From Cytophagales bacterium (GTDB lineage Bacteria; Bacteroidota; Bacteroidia; Cytophagales; CCMP332): a stretch of 36,745 nt of DNA. Where the stretch lies: positions 1-36,745 of the forward strand of contig JANQHS010000002.1 in NCBI GenBank assembly GCA_028282565.1, in the 5' to 3' direction. The translations under genes were made by a program, and so were the position numbers. The notes beneath the pieces are model-generated. The model searched no databases and was not told where the DNA came from. It saw only the letters and a list, made by a program, of their open reading frames with translations. Below are positions 1-10,900 of this stretch, in pieces (position 1 is the stretch's first letter; every line of letters begins with the position of its first letter).

Positions 1-990
1 AGAGAAGCAAAAAAATGGCTTGCTGTGAAACTTGGAAGCCAGACCGATCTTTCTACTCATTTTCTGGCTGTCTCAACCAATAAGTCCAAAGCCATAGATT
101 TCGGCATCCCGGAAGAAAGGATCTTTGGGTTCTGGGATTGGGTCGGGGGAAGATACTCCCTCTGGTCTGCCATCGGTATTTCCATTGCCTGCACGATCGG
201 ATGGGATAATTATAGCCGGCTTCTTCAGGGGGCGGCAGACTGTGATGAACACTTTGCTGATAGGCCTTTCAGGCAGAATATTCCAATGCTCATGGCATTG
301 CTTGGGATCTGGTATGGCAATTTTCTCAACTCTGAAGCCCAGGCCATTCTACCCTATTCACAGGACCTTCATAGATTTCCGGCTTATCTCCAACAGGCCG
401 ACATGGAGTCGAATGGAAAATCCGTAGACAGGGAAGGAAGGGATATCGATTATGGAACGGGACCCATTGTCTGGGGAGAGCCTGGAACCAATGGACAGCA
501 TGCCTTCTTCCAGTTGCTCCATCAGGGCACACATTTGATCCCGGTGGATCTTATTCTCTTTGGAAAATATCCCGGCCAAAATTCCGAGCAACATCAAATG
601 CTCTTGGCGAATGGATTGGCACAAAGAGAGGCTCTTTGGAAGGGAAAGTCCAGAGACAAAGTGATGGAACAACTTGAAAAGGCAGGGGTCGATCAGGTAT
701 CCGCGCAGAAGCTTGCGCCTTACAAAGTATTTGCTGGCCTAAACCCTTCAAATACGTTTTTGTTTGAGACATTAACGCCGGAGAACCTTGGCTTCCTGAT
801 CGCCTGCTATGAGCATAAAATATTTGCTCAAGGCGTGATCTGGAATATATTCAGCTTCGATCAGTGGGGTGTAGAATTGGGAAAGGAAATCGCCAATACA
901 CTGCTTCCCGTACTCAAAGGCGAATCCGAAGGTGAAAAACTGCTAGATTCTACAAAAGCTTTGATCCGAAAAATCAAGGATTGGAAATAA
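1..990 (+). CDS. pgi: Glucose-6-phosphate isomerase, C-terminal part (start lies left of the window)
   Basis: Frame is open from base 1 (REAKKWLAVKLGSQ...). PGI-like motifs: FGFWDWVGGRYSLWSAIG, GEPGTNGQHAFFQLLHQG, HKIFAQGVIWNIFSFDQWGVELGK. Confidence 0.97.
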   Translation, partial: REAKKWLAVKLGSQTDLSTHFLAVSTNKSKAIDFGIPEERIFGFWDWVGGRYSLWSAIGISIACTIGWDNYSRLLQGAADCDEHFADRPFRQNIPMLMALLGIWYGNFLNSEAQAILPYSQDLHRFPAYLQQADMESNGKSVDREGRDIDYGTGPIVWGEPGTNGQHAFFQLLHQGTHLIPVDLILFGKYPGQNSEQHQMLLANGLAQREALWKGKSRDKVMEQLEKAGVDQVSAQKLAPYKVFAGLNPSNTFLFETLTPENLGFLIACYEHKIFAQGVIWNIFSFDQWGVELGKEIANTLLPVLKGESEGEKLLDSTKALIRKIKDWK

Positions 991-1952
991 TGCCTGAATT
1001 GTACCCACTTCGATTTGACCCCATCCTGAAAGAAAAGATCTGGGGAGGAAACAAACTTTCAGACATTCTAAACAAGAGGATTGACGGAAGGCTCCATATT
1101 GGAGAATCCTGGGAGGTCTCCGCAGTCGAATCGGATCCAAGTGTCGTCTCCGAAGGTCCTTTGAAGGGAAAAACCCTCAATGAAATTCTCCTGGAACACG
1201 AGGAAAATCTTGTAGGAAAAAAGGTCTTCAGAGAGCATGGATTTTGGTTTCCGCTACTTTTTAAATTTATTGATGCCAATGACGATCTGTCCATCCAGGT
1301 ACACCCCCAGGAGGGCCTGGAAAATAGCAAGACGGAAATGTGGTACATCATAGAGGCAGAGAAGGGATCAAGCCTTTATTCCGGTTTTGCTTCGGATCTG
1401 GATGCCGATTCCTTTAAAGAAGAGTTTGAAAAGGGCAATATTCTGAAAATCCTGAATAAGGATTCGGTTAAAAAATGCGATGGCTTCTTCCTGCCCTCAG
1501 GGAGAATTCACTCCATAGGCAAAGGCATGCTGCTGGCGGAAATTCAACAAAATGCGGATACCACCTATAGGTTGTACGACTTCGAAAGAAGAGATATCGA
1601 TGGGAGTTTTCGGGAACTCCATGTTGAAGAAGGTTCAAAGGCCCTGGACTTTTCTCAAACCGGTAGCAACAAGATCAATGTTCTACCCGAGGAAGGTTCT
1701 CAAAAGTTGATCGATTCCAAATATTTTAACACCAGGCTCTGGAAAATTCCCGAAGGGAAAGAAGAGAATAAAAGGAACAGTCATGATTCATTTCTGGTTT
1801 ATATGGTATTGGAAGGAATAGGAGAATTAATTTGGGGAGATAAGTCCTTTCGGTTGAGTACCGGTCAGTCAATCCTTGTTCCGGCCGAAATTCCGGAATT
1901 CAGCTTCAAGGCCATAGACGACTGGGTTTTTATCGAAACATGGGTACCATAA
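990..1952 (+). CDS. manA: Mannose-6-phosphate isomerase, class I
   Basis: MPELYPLRFDPILKEKIWGGNKL; LSIQVHPQ; cupin-like C-terminus. ATG at 990 overlaps the pgi stop (TAATG); the listed TTG at 981 is less likely. Confidence 0.9.
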   Translation: MPELYPLRFDPILKEKIWGGNKLSDILNKRIDGRLHIGESWEVSAVESDPSVVSEGPLKGKTLNEILLEHEENLVGKKVFREHGFWFPLLFKFIDANDDLSIQVHPQEGLENSKTEMWYIIEAEKGSSLYSGFASDLDADSFKEEFEKGNILKILNKDSVKKCDGFFLPSGRIHSIGKGMLLAEIQQNADTTYRLYDFERRDIDGSFRELHVEEGSKALDFSQTGSNKINVLPEEGSQKLIDSKYFNTRLWKIPEGKEENKRNSHDSFLVYMVLEGIGELIWGDKSFRLSTGQSILVPAEIPEFSFKAIDDWVFIETWVP

Positions 1953-2659
1953 AGAATCGAAAAACTGTTTTTCAGGATCTTGGCATCAGATCTTTCGAAG
2001 ATACTTGGGAACTTCAAACCCGGTATTTTGAGAAGATCATAGCGCAAAAGAAGTCAGGTGATGAGTTCACGGAGAATCACCTGTTTTTTGTGGAACATCC
2101 TCATGTCTTCACCCTTGGCAAAAACGGAAGCGAAGAAAATCTTTTGGTCCCATTGGATGAGCTGGACAGGATCGATGCCAGCTATTTCCCCATCAACCGG
2201 GGAGGTGATATCACCTATCATGGTCCCGGGCAAATCGTGGTTTATCCGGTACTTGATCTCGAGAATTTTGAACCCGACTTAAGCATTTACCTGAGATCAA
2301 TGGAAGAGGCGGTGATCGAAACCCTAAAATCCTATGGCATAGAATCTTCACGATACGAAGGCTTTACAGGTGTATGGCTGGAGCCGGATACAGAAAGAGC
2401 GCGAAAGATCTGTGCAATTGGGATCAAAACCAGCCGATGGGTAAGTATGCACGGACTGGCCTTCAATATCAACACCGACCTCGATTACTTCAAATATATT
2501 GTTCCCTGTGGTATTGATGACAAAGGAGTAACCTCCCTTCAAAAGGAATTAGGTCACCAAGTCGATATGGAAGAGGTCAAAAAAATCCTTTTGAAAAATT
2601 TTGAAATGATCTTTGGAATGGAATTCTTACAAGAATCGAAGGCAGCAAATCAATACTAA
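1940..2659 (+). CDS. lipB: Octanoyltransferase LipB (lipoyl(octanoyl) transferase)
   Basis: FVEHPHVFTLGKNG, NRGGDITYHGPGQIVVYPVLDL, GVWLEPD...KICAIGIKTSRWVSMHGLAFNIN...PCGI are LipB motifs. Confidence 0.95.
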   Translation: MGTIKNRKTVFQDLGIRSFEDTWELQTRYFEKIIAQKKSGDEFTENHLFFVEHPHVFTLGKNGSEENLLVPLDELDRIDASYFPINRGGDITYHGPGQIVVYPVLDLENFEPDLSIYLRSMEEAVIETLKSYGIESSRYEGFTGVWLEPDTERARKICAIGIKTSRWVSMHGLAFNINTDLDYFKYIVPCGIDDKGVTSLQKELGHQVDMEEVKKILLKNFEMIFGMEFLQESKAANQY

Positions 2660-4149
2660 GAATTGAAGACCTAAGGGCTTCTGCAATTCAAAGAGACGTC
2701 AAAAAAGAAATACTGGGCGGCCTGGACCTCGAGCTGGGCACAGGTGAGGTCCTGGGTATAGTCGGGCCCTCGGGGATTGGAAAATCATTCCTGAGCAAGG
2801 CCATTCTGCGACTGATCCCAAAAAACCTTGGTACCATCGATTCCGGAAAGATCCGGTTTGAGTCCAAAAGATTCGGATCGGTTGACCTGCTGGATCTGAA
2901 CAACGAACAAATGAATCAGGTCAGAGGGAACGAGATCGCCTTAATGATGCAAGAGACACATGCTGCTCTGAACCCTTCCCGGAAAGCAGGACATATTATC
3001 GAACAGATGATGGAGAAGGAAGCCAGGCTCAGTTCAAAAAAAGAAACCACCCTTTCTCTATTGAGAGAGCTTAATTTTCCCGAGCCCGAAAAAGTCTATG
3101 ATTCGCTTCCCTCCGAATTGTCCGGAGGTATGGCTCAAAGGATCAACCTTGCCATTGCGATTGCAGGAAATCCCCAGGTCCTGATCGCAGATGAATGCAC
3201 TTCCTCTCTGGATGAGGAAAACGCCGGTATCATCATGGATCTGCTCTTAAATGAAGTCAAGCAGAAGTCCCTTTCATTGATCTTCATAAGCCATGACCTC
3301 GGGTTAATGAAATCCATAACCCGGAACGTCATGAAAATGGAAAATGGGAAGCTTGCGCGAGCATCGGTCGAAGCTCCAAGTCAAGAGCGCGCTCCTATTT
3401 CCAAACAGAAGCCCTCTAATGAGGGTCCATGGTTGGAAATAAAAGATCTGAACATTGATTTCTATACCAGCTCCGATCTATGGAAATGGAAAAAGGAAAA
3501 AAAGGCGGTCTTAAAGGATTTTTCGATAGAGATCAACAAAGGACAATCCCTGGGTATTTTTGGAGAGTCAGGATCCGGGAAAAGTACCCTGGCCAAATTG
3601 ATACTTGGACTAATTGAACCGGACCAAGGTAGCATAAGGCTAAACGGGAGAAGTCCCTTTTCCCAGACCTTAAGGGAGAAAAAAGCATTTTACCGCGAAA
3701 ACCAGTTGGTGCTACAGGAGCTGACATTATCACTGAACCCTCTGAAAACCGTTTTATTTCACCTTCGTGAACCACTGAGGATCCATGGTATTTCAGACAA
3801 GCAGGACGAAAAAATCCATGAGCTGCTAAACAAGGTAAATCTGGGTAAGGATATTCTGAAGAGATATCCGCATCAACTTTCGGTCGGTCAACGGCAAAGG
3901 CTGCTGATGGCCAGGGCTATGATCCTGGAACCAAAAGTCCTTGTTCTGGATGAGGCCGTATCCAGCCTGGATCGGGAAAACAAAAAAGAAATCCTGGAAA
4001 TCCTCAAGAAACTCAAGGAGGAGAAGCAAACCCACCTTATTTTTATTGCGCACGAAAAAGAGATCCTGGAGGATGTCTGTGAAAGGATCATTGAACTGAA
4101 AGAGGGGGCCTGGAAAGAGAAAACCGCTCCTCGAGAAAAAATTGGGTAG
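2653..4149 (+). CDS. Fused double-NBD ABC transporter ATPase, DppD/DppF (peptide/nickel) type; start codon uncertain
   Basis: Two complete NBDs: GPSGIGKS...ELSGGMAQR...VLIADECTSSLD and GESGSGKST...QLSVGQRQR...VLVLDEAVSSLD. Coding similarity extends upstream of the track's ATG at 2911, back to about ATA 2653 (LRIEDLRASAIQRDVKKEILGGLDLELGTGEVLGIVGPSGIGKS). Confidence 0.85.
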   Translation: MLRIEDLRASAIQRDVKKEILGGLDLELGTGEVLGIVGPSGIGKSFLSKAILRLIPKNLGTIDSGKIRFESKRFGSVDLLDLNNEQMNQVRGNEIALMMQETHAALNPSRKAGHIIEQMMEKEARLSSKKETTLSLLRELNFPEPEKVYDSLPSELSGGMAQRINLAIAIAGNPQVLIADECTSSLDEENAGIIMDLLLNEVKQKSLSLIFISHDLGLMKSITRNVMKMENGKLARASVEAPSQERAPISKQKPSNEGPWLEIKDLNIDFYTSSDLWKWKKEKKAVLKDFSIEINKGQSLGIFGESGSGKSTLAKLILGLIEPDQGSIRLNGRSPFSQTLREKKAFYRENQLVLQELTLSLNPLKTVLFHLREPLRIHGISDKQDEKIHELLNKVNLGKDILKRYPHQLSVGQRQRLLMARAMILEPKVLVLDEAVSSLDRENKKEILEILKKLKEEKQTHLIFIAHEKEILEDVCERIIELKEGAWKEKTAPREKIG

Positions 4150-6289
4150 AAAAAGGAAAAAGAGTCACCAGCGGACCAAATCAGGGAATTCCGGGTCGAT
4201 CATATCCGGGATCGTCAAACTTCTCGATATGAACCCTGGCAAAGGATTGAACTCGCGGCAGATCATTCGATCACTTGCACCATCAAGTCACCTGGACAAA
4301 GCGTTGATCGAAAGAAAGCTAAATGATCTTGTCCACCAGGGGAAGTTGGTTAAAACCGGGAACAAATATTTCAGTACCCACCAAATCCAGGCCTACGATG
4401 GAATCGTTGATCATGTTAATTCCCAATATGCCTTCGTTATAGTGGAAGGCCTTTCGGAGGATGTCATGATCCGCACACCGGAATTGGGAGGTGCCTGGGA
4501 TGGTGATCAGGTCAGAATACAGGTCAATCCGGGATCAAAAAGAGATGGCAGAAAAACCGGGAGGGTTCTGGAGATCATCCAAAGGAAAAGCGAAGAGTTT
4601 GTCGGAAAAATCGACATTTCACCCAGGTATGGATTCGTGATCCCCAACAACAAAAAACTCCATCAGGATATCTTCATCCCGATTGATCAACTTGGGGAAG
4701 CGAAGGAAGGGAACATCGTCGTGGCAAATATTGTGGATTGGGGAGATCGACATAGAAACCCCGAAGGCAGAATATCAGATGTGCTCGGCATGGAAGGAGA
4801 GAACGATGCGGAAATGCATGCCATCATGCTGGAATATGGATTGCCTTATAAATTTCCCTCAAAAGTTGAAAAGGAAGCCAATTGTATTCCGGAGGAAATC
4901 CCGGGAGAGGAAATAAAGAGGAGAAGAGATTTCAGGAACATCACGACTTTCACCATAGACCCTGAAGATGCCAAGGATTTTGATGATGCGCTTTCTCTGG
5001 AAAAGCTTTCCGAAAATCAATTCAGGGTTGGGGTACATATTGCAGATGTCACACATTACCTGATTCCCGACTCGAACCTCGACAAAGAAGCATATCGAAG
5101 AGGAACCTCGGTATACCTTGTCGATCGAACTGTGCCCATGCTTCCGGAAAAACTGTCCAACAACATGTGCTCCCTCCGGCCCAATGAAGATCGGCTGGCT
5201 TTCGCTGCAGTCTTTGACATGGATTTGGAAGGAAATATCTCAGACCAATGGTTTGGAAGGACGATCATTCACTCTGACAGGAGATTTACCTATGAAGAGG
5301 CACAGGAAAGAATTGAAGGAAAAGGGGGTGACTTCTCTGAACAGATCCAAACGCTGAACACCATAGCAGAAAATCTGCAACAGGAAAGATTTCGAAAAGG
5401 ATCAATATCGTTCGAAACCACAGAAGTGAAATTCAAACTGGATGAAACCGGTTACCCGATCGAATTGGTTCCCAAGGAGAGAAAGGAAGCCCATAAAATG
5501 ATCGAAGACTTCATGCTTCTGGCCAACAAGAAAGTGGCCGAACTATTTCAAAAAAAAGAAGGAGAGGTCGGCCGGGATTTCGTTTTCAGAGTACATGATG
5601 ATCCTGATCCTGAGAAGCTGATGAACTTCTCTTTGTTTGCAAAAAACTTCGGTTATAATCTGAACATCGATTCTAGGAACCTCTCAAAAGAGCTGAACCA
5701 ATTCAATGCACAGATCGCCGGTCAGCCTGAAGAAAATGTCCTTCAGGGCCTCGCCATTCGTTCAATGGCAAAGGCAAAGTATTCTCCCGAGAATACCGGG
5801 CATTTTGGACTGGGGTTCAGGGATTACACCCATTTCACCTCTCCGATCCGTCGATACCCCGATGTCATGGTCCACAGAATTCTTGCCGAAAAATTGCAGG
5901 GTGAAAAGGCCAGATCTTTCACGGGACTTGATAAGAGATGCCAATACCTCTCCGACAAGGAAAAGTCGGCTTCGGAAGCCGAAAGAGCATCTGTGAAATA
6001 CAAGCAGGTCGAATTCATGCAGGATCAGGTTGGAGCCGAATACCTAGGCATTGTATCTGGCATCACTGATTTCGGGATCTATGTGGAGATCTCGGAAATG
6101 CGCTGCGAGGGCATGATCAGGATCAGAGAGATCTACGATGATTTTTTTGTGGCCGAGCCCGAAAGGTTCCGGGTAGTAGGGCAACAATCCGGATTGGTGA
6201 TCTCCATGGGAGATCAGGTGATGGTTGAGGTAGGCTCGACAGATATCAATAAAAGGACCATTGATCTCATATTTATTTCGAAAGGATGA
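4142..6289 (+). CDS. rnr: Ribonuclease R (RNB/S1 exoribonuclease)
   Basis: RNB domain DPEDAKDFDDALS...VGVHIADVTHYL...LVDRTVPMLPEKLSN; C-terminal S1 domain GIVSGITDFGIYVEI. Inferred TTG start. Confidence 0.95.
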   Translation: MGRKRKKSHQRTKSGNSGSIISGIVKLLDMNPGKGLNSRQIIRSLAPSSHLDKALIERKLNDLVHQGKLVKTGNKYFSTHQIQAYDGIVDHVNSQYAFVIVEGLSEDVMIRTPELGGAWDGDQVRIQVNPGSKRDGRKTGRVLEIIQRKSEEFVGKIDISPRYGFVIPNNKKLHQDIFIPIDQLGEAKEGNIVVANIVDWGDRHRNPEGRISDVLGMEGENDAEMHAIMLEYGLPYKFPSKVEKEANCIPEEIPGEEIKRRRDFRNITTFTIDPEDAKDFDDALSLEKLSENQFRVGVHIADVTHYLIPDSNLDKEAYRRGTSVYLVDRTVPMLPEKLSNNMCSLRPNEDRLAFAAVFDMDLEGNISDQWFGRTIIHSDRRFTYEEAQERIEGKGGDFSEQIQTLNTIAENLQQERFRKGSISFETTEVKFKLDETGYPIELVPKERKEAHKMIEDFMLLANKKVAELFQKKEGEVGRDFVFRVHDDPDPEKLMNFSLFAKNFGYNLNIDSRNLSKELNQFNAQIAGQPEENVLQGLAIRSMAKAKYSPENTGHFGLGFRDYTHFTSPIRRYPDVMVHRILAEKLQGEKARSFTGLDKRCQYLSDKEKSASEAERASVKYKQVEFMQDQVGAEYLGIVSGITDFGIYVEISEMRCEGMIRIREIYDDFFVAEPERFRVVGQQSGLVISMGDQVMVEVGSTDINKRTIDLIFISKG

Positions 6290-7257
6290 GTCAAAGAGCA
6301 AAATATTTTCGCGAGAAGATAGAAGCGGAGTTAGTCGCAATTGACCTTCCCGCCAACCCTTCCAACCTCTACGATCCCATGAGGTACTTTTTGAACTTGG
6401 GAGGAAAAAGGATGAGACCGGTTCTGGCACTTCTGGCAGAAGAGCTTTTCACCGAGCCAAGCGAATCGGACATTAAAGTGGCTTCGGCGATTGAGCTTTT
6501 CCACAACTTCACCCTGCTACATGACGATATCATGGATGTAGCTCCACTGCGCAGGGGTCAGCAAACAGTGCATGAAAAATGGAATGAGAATATCGGCATT
6601 CTTTCCGGAGATGCCTTAATGGTCAAGTCCTACCAACAGTTGGCTTTTTCAGGAGCCCATTTTATGGAGGTTTTTAAAAGGTTTAACACCACCGCTCTGG
6701 AAGTATGTGAAGGGCAGCAGATGGATATGGATTTTGAAAAGAAACCCGATCCAGCAACCGAGGATTATCTGGAAATGATCCGCTTAAAGACGGCTGTCCT
6801 GATCGGTTATTCCCTATGGCTTGGTGGAAAACTCGGAGGAGCATCGGAAGGTGACTTGCAAAACCTGTATCGGGTAGGCATAACAGTGGGTTTGGGTTTC
6901 CAGATCATGGACGATTTCCTCGACGTATTTGGAGACCCGGAGTCATTCGGAAAAACACCCGGGGGAGATATTCTCGCGGGCAAAAAGACCATTCTTTGGA
7001 TGCTCTCCATGGACATTGGAACAGCCGACCAGATCAAAAAGCTCAAGTCGATCTACAGCCAGACTCAGAGGGATTCAAAGACCGTAGACGAGGTAATGGA
7101 GGTCTTCTCCGCACTGAGAATCGACCAAAAGATCGATGAATTGATCAGGGAAAAATTTGATTCGGTAGGATCGATGATCAAAGATCTTAATGGGAAAGAA
7201 GAGGCTAAAGAAGAACTAAGAGCTTATCTTCAACTCCTGGCACGAAGAACGATCTGA
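6286..7257 (+). CDS. Polyprenyl synthetase (isoprenyl diphosphate synthase)
   Basis: Asp-rich motifs LLHDDIMD and FQIMDDFLD; LNLGGKRMRPVL. ATGA overlap with rnr. Confidence 0.93.
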   Translation: MSQRAKYFREKIEAELVAIDLPANPSNLYDPMRYFLNLGGKRMRPVLALLAEELFTEPSESDIKVASAIELFHNFTLLHDDIMDVAPLRRGQQTVHEKWNENIGILSGDALMVKSYQQLAFSGAHFMEVFKRFNTTALEVCEGQQMDMDFEKKPDPATEDYLEMIRLKTAVLIGYSLWLGGKLGGASEGDLQNLYRVGITVGLGFQIMDDFLDVFGDPESFGKTPGGDILAGKKTILWMLSMDIGTADQIKKLKSIYSQTQRDSKTVDEVMEVFSALRIDQKIDELIREKFDSVGSMIKDLNGKEEAKEELRAYLQLLARRTI

Positions 7258-7880
7258 TGTATACCTGGGCCATCATCGGGGTTTCTTCCCTGCTTTCCAT
7301 CGTTGCATTCCAAAGAGATGAGCTATTGTTGAAATTGGCACTCAGGCCATATGCCAATAGTCGGCAAAGAAATTGGCTTCCCCTGTTGAGTTCAGGCTTT
7401 ATCCATGCCAATTACGGCCACCTTTTCTTCAATATGTTCACTCTCTTCTTCTTTGGGCCCATAACAGAAAAAGCCCTGGTCTATTGGTATGGATTGAACA
7501 TAGGTGGGATTCTTTATCTGGGGTTTTACCTGTTGTCCGTCATCGTGAGCAATGTTCCCACCTTTCTCAGGAATAGAAATACTCCCCAATATGCATCGCT
7601 TGGAGCGTCGGGAGCAGTGAGCGCCGTCTTGTTTGCCAGTATTCTGATCTTTCCTTTGGAGAAGGTCTGTTTGTTTGCCATCATCTGCATTCCGGGATTT
7701 GTTCTGGCACCCCTGTTCCTCATTTATTCACACCAGGCCTCTAAGGATCCCCGGTCGATCATCAATCATGAGGCGCATTTTTACGGGGCAGTTTTCGGTT
7801 TGATCTTTTTGGGAATCTTACAACCCGCCCTATTTCCCCGATTTTTTGAACAGATTCTTCAATATATCGTATCCATATAG
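7257..7880 (+). CDS. Rhomboid family intramembrane serine protease
   Basis: LLSSGFIHANYGHLFFNMFTLFFFG, catalytic LGASGAVSAV and NHEAHFYGAVFGLIF, multiple TM segments. Confidence 0.93.
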   Translation: MYTWAIIGVSSLLSIVAFQRDELLLKLALRPYANSRQRNWLPLLSSGFIHANYGHLFFNMFTLFFFGPITEKALVYWYGLNIGGILYLGFYLLSVIVSNVPTFLRNRNTPQYASLGASGAVSAVLFASILIFPLEKVCLFAIICIPGFVLAPLFLIYSHQASKDPRSIINHEAHFYGAVFGLIFLGILQPALFPRFFEQILQYIVSI

Positions 7881-7942
7881 AGCAGCATGAAATCCCTTTA
7901 ACTCTGCTTTTTTCGATATTTGTGATATCTAAAACCGGGTAT

Positions 7943-10900
7943 ATGGGCAAAAGACTACTTTTACCTCTCTTTCTCTCCCTAGTTCTACCATTTTCATCTT
8001 TGGCGCAATGCGAAGTTTGGGGAAACACTTCAAATGGAGGAGGATCCTTGGATGATTACGTGATCGATGCAGAAGTTGATCTATCCGGAAATCAGATCAT
8101 TGTTGGATACTTCTACAGTGACACCCTTCGAATCGGAGATACCCTGTTACCGCAACTCGGAGGTTATACCGGATATGTGGTAAAAATGGATTCAAATGAC
8201 CACGTCGACTGGGCAATTCTTGGAAACGGGGTGGTGGTAGCAGATGCTGCTACCGATGCGAGCGGAAATGTCTACTATACAGGCTATACTTCAAACCACT
8301 ACAATGGATTAACCAATAACTTCCCATGGGCGAGCTATATGTTCGTTTTTAAGTATAGTCCTCAGGGGGTAAAACTTTTGCAAAGGCAGGAAGGCGGAGG
8401 CGGGGGCGCTTATGCCTATCCGGCTTCCATCGCTGTTTCTCCTTCCGGAGAAGTTGCGATAACCGGGGCTTATAGTTCATCGGCTCTTGGATTCACAGGT
8501 TGGGGTTCACTAAACCCTCCCACAAACGCAACAGGCGAAGGCTTTTTGGTAAAATACAATTCAAATCTGACCGCTCAATGGGCCCATGGATTTTATTCAA
8601 CGGGGACAGCGCAAGGATATGGCATTGATTATGACCTGAGTGGAAATGTATACTTCGCCGGATATTGTAACGGGCCAACGATGACGCTGAATGGGCAAGT
8701 GTATAGCCTAAGTGGAGATTTTGACGGATACATGGGAAAGATAAACTCTTCCGGGACCATTCAGTGGATAAGATTTTTGAAGGGATCGGACGATGACAGG
8801 ATCAATAAGATCAAAGTCAATGAATTCGGAAAGCCGTTCTTCCTTGGATACTTCACAAGTGATACCGTTGATCTTGATGGCGCCCAGTACCTGAATAGCG
8901 ATCCGGGAACAGGTTCCGCTGAGCCCGTAGTGGGAGAGATCTCACCTTCCGGAGCCATTACCTGGGTGGCAGACCTTGATTATCCGGGGTCAAACCAGAT
9001 CAATGAAATCAAACCATACAAGGATAAAGGCCTGTTCTTCACGGGAAATTTTGACGGGGCGGATTTGATCATCGGTCAGGATTCATTGACAAATACGAAC
9101 TCCGGGTTTTCCGATTTCTACGGCGGACTAATCGATTTTTCGGGAAACTTGGTTTGGATGAGAAGCGGAGGAGGTTTGGCAAATGAAATCGGTATTAGCA
9201 TTGGCGTCATGCCAACGGAAGATCTGCGGATCTTTTTCAGATCAAATAGCCTAAACATGACGGTAGGTAACGAGACCTTAACAGGGTACGGATCATACGA
9301 TATCGGAATCTCCAAGTTAAAGAATGAACCGATTGTTTTTAGTTCCACGGTAACCGACGTAACATGCGGAGTTGGAAATGACGGGGCAATCAATGTCTCC
9401 TACTCAGGTGGACAAGCACCGTATACCGAAACCTGGTCACATGGTCCTAACGGAACTCAAATCAGCAATCTGGTCCCGGGTAATTATCAGCTCACCGTCA
9501 TTGATGCCAATGGCTGCGAAACACAGGAAACATTTAATGTTCAGGAGCAAATAACCCTGGATCCTATCGTCACGGTTTTCAGTGCGGATACCTGTGGAGC
9601 AAACAACGGAATGGCCATAGCTTCTGTGACAGGAGGAGCGCCTCCTTATAACTTCCAATGGTCGACGGGCTCCTCAAGTCAGGTGATCTCCAACCTTGCC
9701 TCCGGGCAATATACCCTGACTGTTACCGATGCAAACAATTGTGAGGTGATCAGGGTGGTTGACGTCGGTGGATCAAGCCCACCACAATTAAGCACTTCAT
9801 CCACACCGACCTCAACATGCGGCAGTGCCGATGGATTTGCAATCGTCAATATCGCAGGTCAAAATGGACCATTCGCGGTGCACTGGTCTTCAGGACACAG
9901 CAGTTCAATTGCCTCCGGACTTCCCAAGGGTTGGTACACCGTGGATGTTACGGATACGACCGGATGTATGTCAACCGATTCTGTTTTTGTGGATGGACCT
10001 GATCGTCCTGCCATAGTGGCGGAGGTAGTCAACCCTTCCTGCCATGGCAACAGCGATGGCTCCATTGATCTGAGTATCAGTGGCGGGGTTCCCCCATACA
10101 GCTATTCATGGGGGCATGGGCCAATGACCCAAGACGTGGATAGCCTGAGTCCCGGGACATATACGGTCTCCATAACCGATTCGGATTTTGCCAATAACAA
10201 TTGCGTTACCACCGATACCTTCCTGATCCATAATCCCCTACCACTAGGAGTTATGGTAGATTCGATCAGGCCTGCATGTACTCAATCAAACGGATCGATC
10301 AGCGCCTTCGGACAAGGAGGAACTCCGCCGTACAAATATCTGTGGTCTACTGGTGACACCATTTCGACCCTCTTCAATGTCCCAAGCGGCCAGTATTGGG
10401 TGAGAGTTCGAGATTCCAGACAATGTGAGCTGTTCAGGATGATTAATCTGGAAGACAACGTAACCTTTACGACTTCGCTCACGACTTTTAATTCAGATAG
10501 CTGCTCAGAAAATACCGGTGTTGCCTCAGTGACCATGATAGGCGGACAGTTTCCGTTCTCTGTTCAATGGTCCAACGGTGTGATGGGCCCCTTCGTCAAT
10601 CAGCTTCCTGCAGGTCCCTACTCGGTCACGATTACCGATAATTCCGGCTGCTCTGACACGTTGAATTTTAATATTGCCGGTTACAATAAACCATTCCTCA
10701 GTTTATCAAAAAGTGATGCGCAAACTTGCGATGGAAACGAAGGGGCGGCTATCCTTCAAATTTCAGGTCAGGCTGGACCATATGGAATTATGTGGTCATC
10801 GGGAGATACGGTACAGAATGTGTTTAACATAAGCCGCGGATGGTACAGCGTTACCGTTACAGACACCAATGGCTGTTCTGCTACGGATTCTATAGAGGTT

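Noticed and set aside
981-989. TTG start for manA giving an MEI extension
   Set aside because: ATG at 990, overlapping the pgi stop, fits the conserved N-terminus better.
6044-6430. 128-aa minus-strand ORF over the rnr/polyprenyl synthetase junction
   Set aside because: Antisense shadow; both sense genes are conserved.
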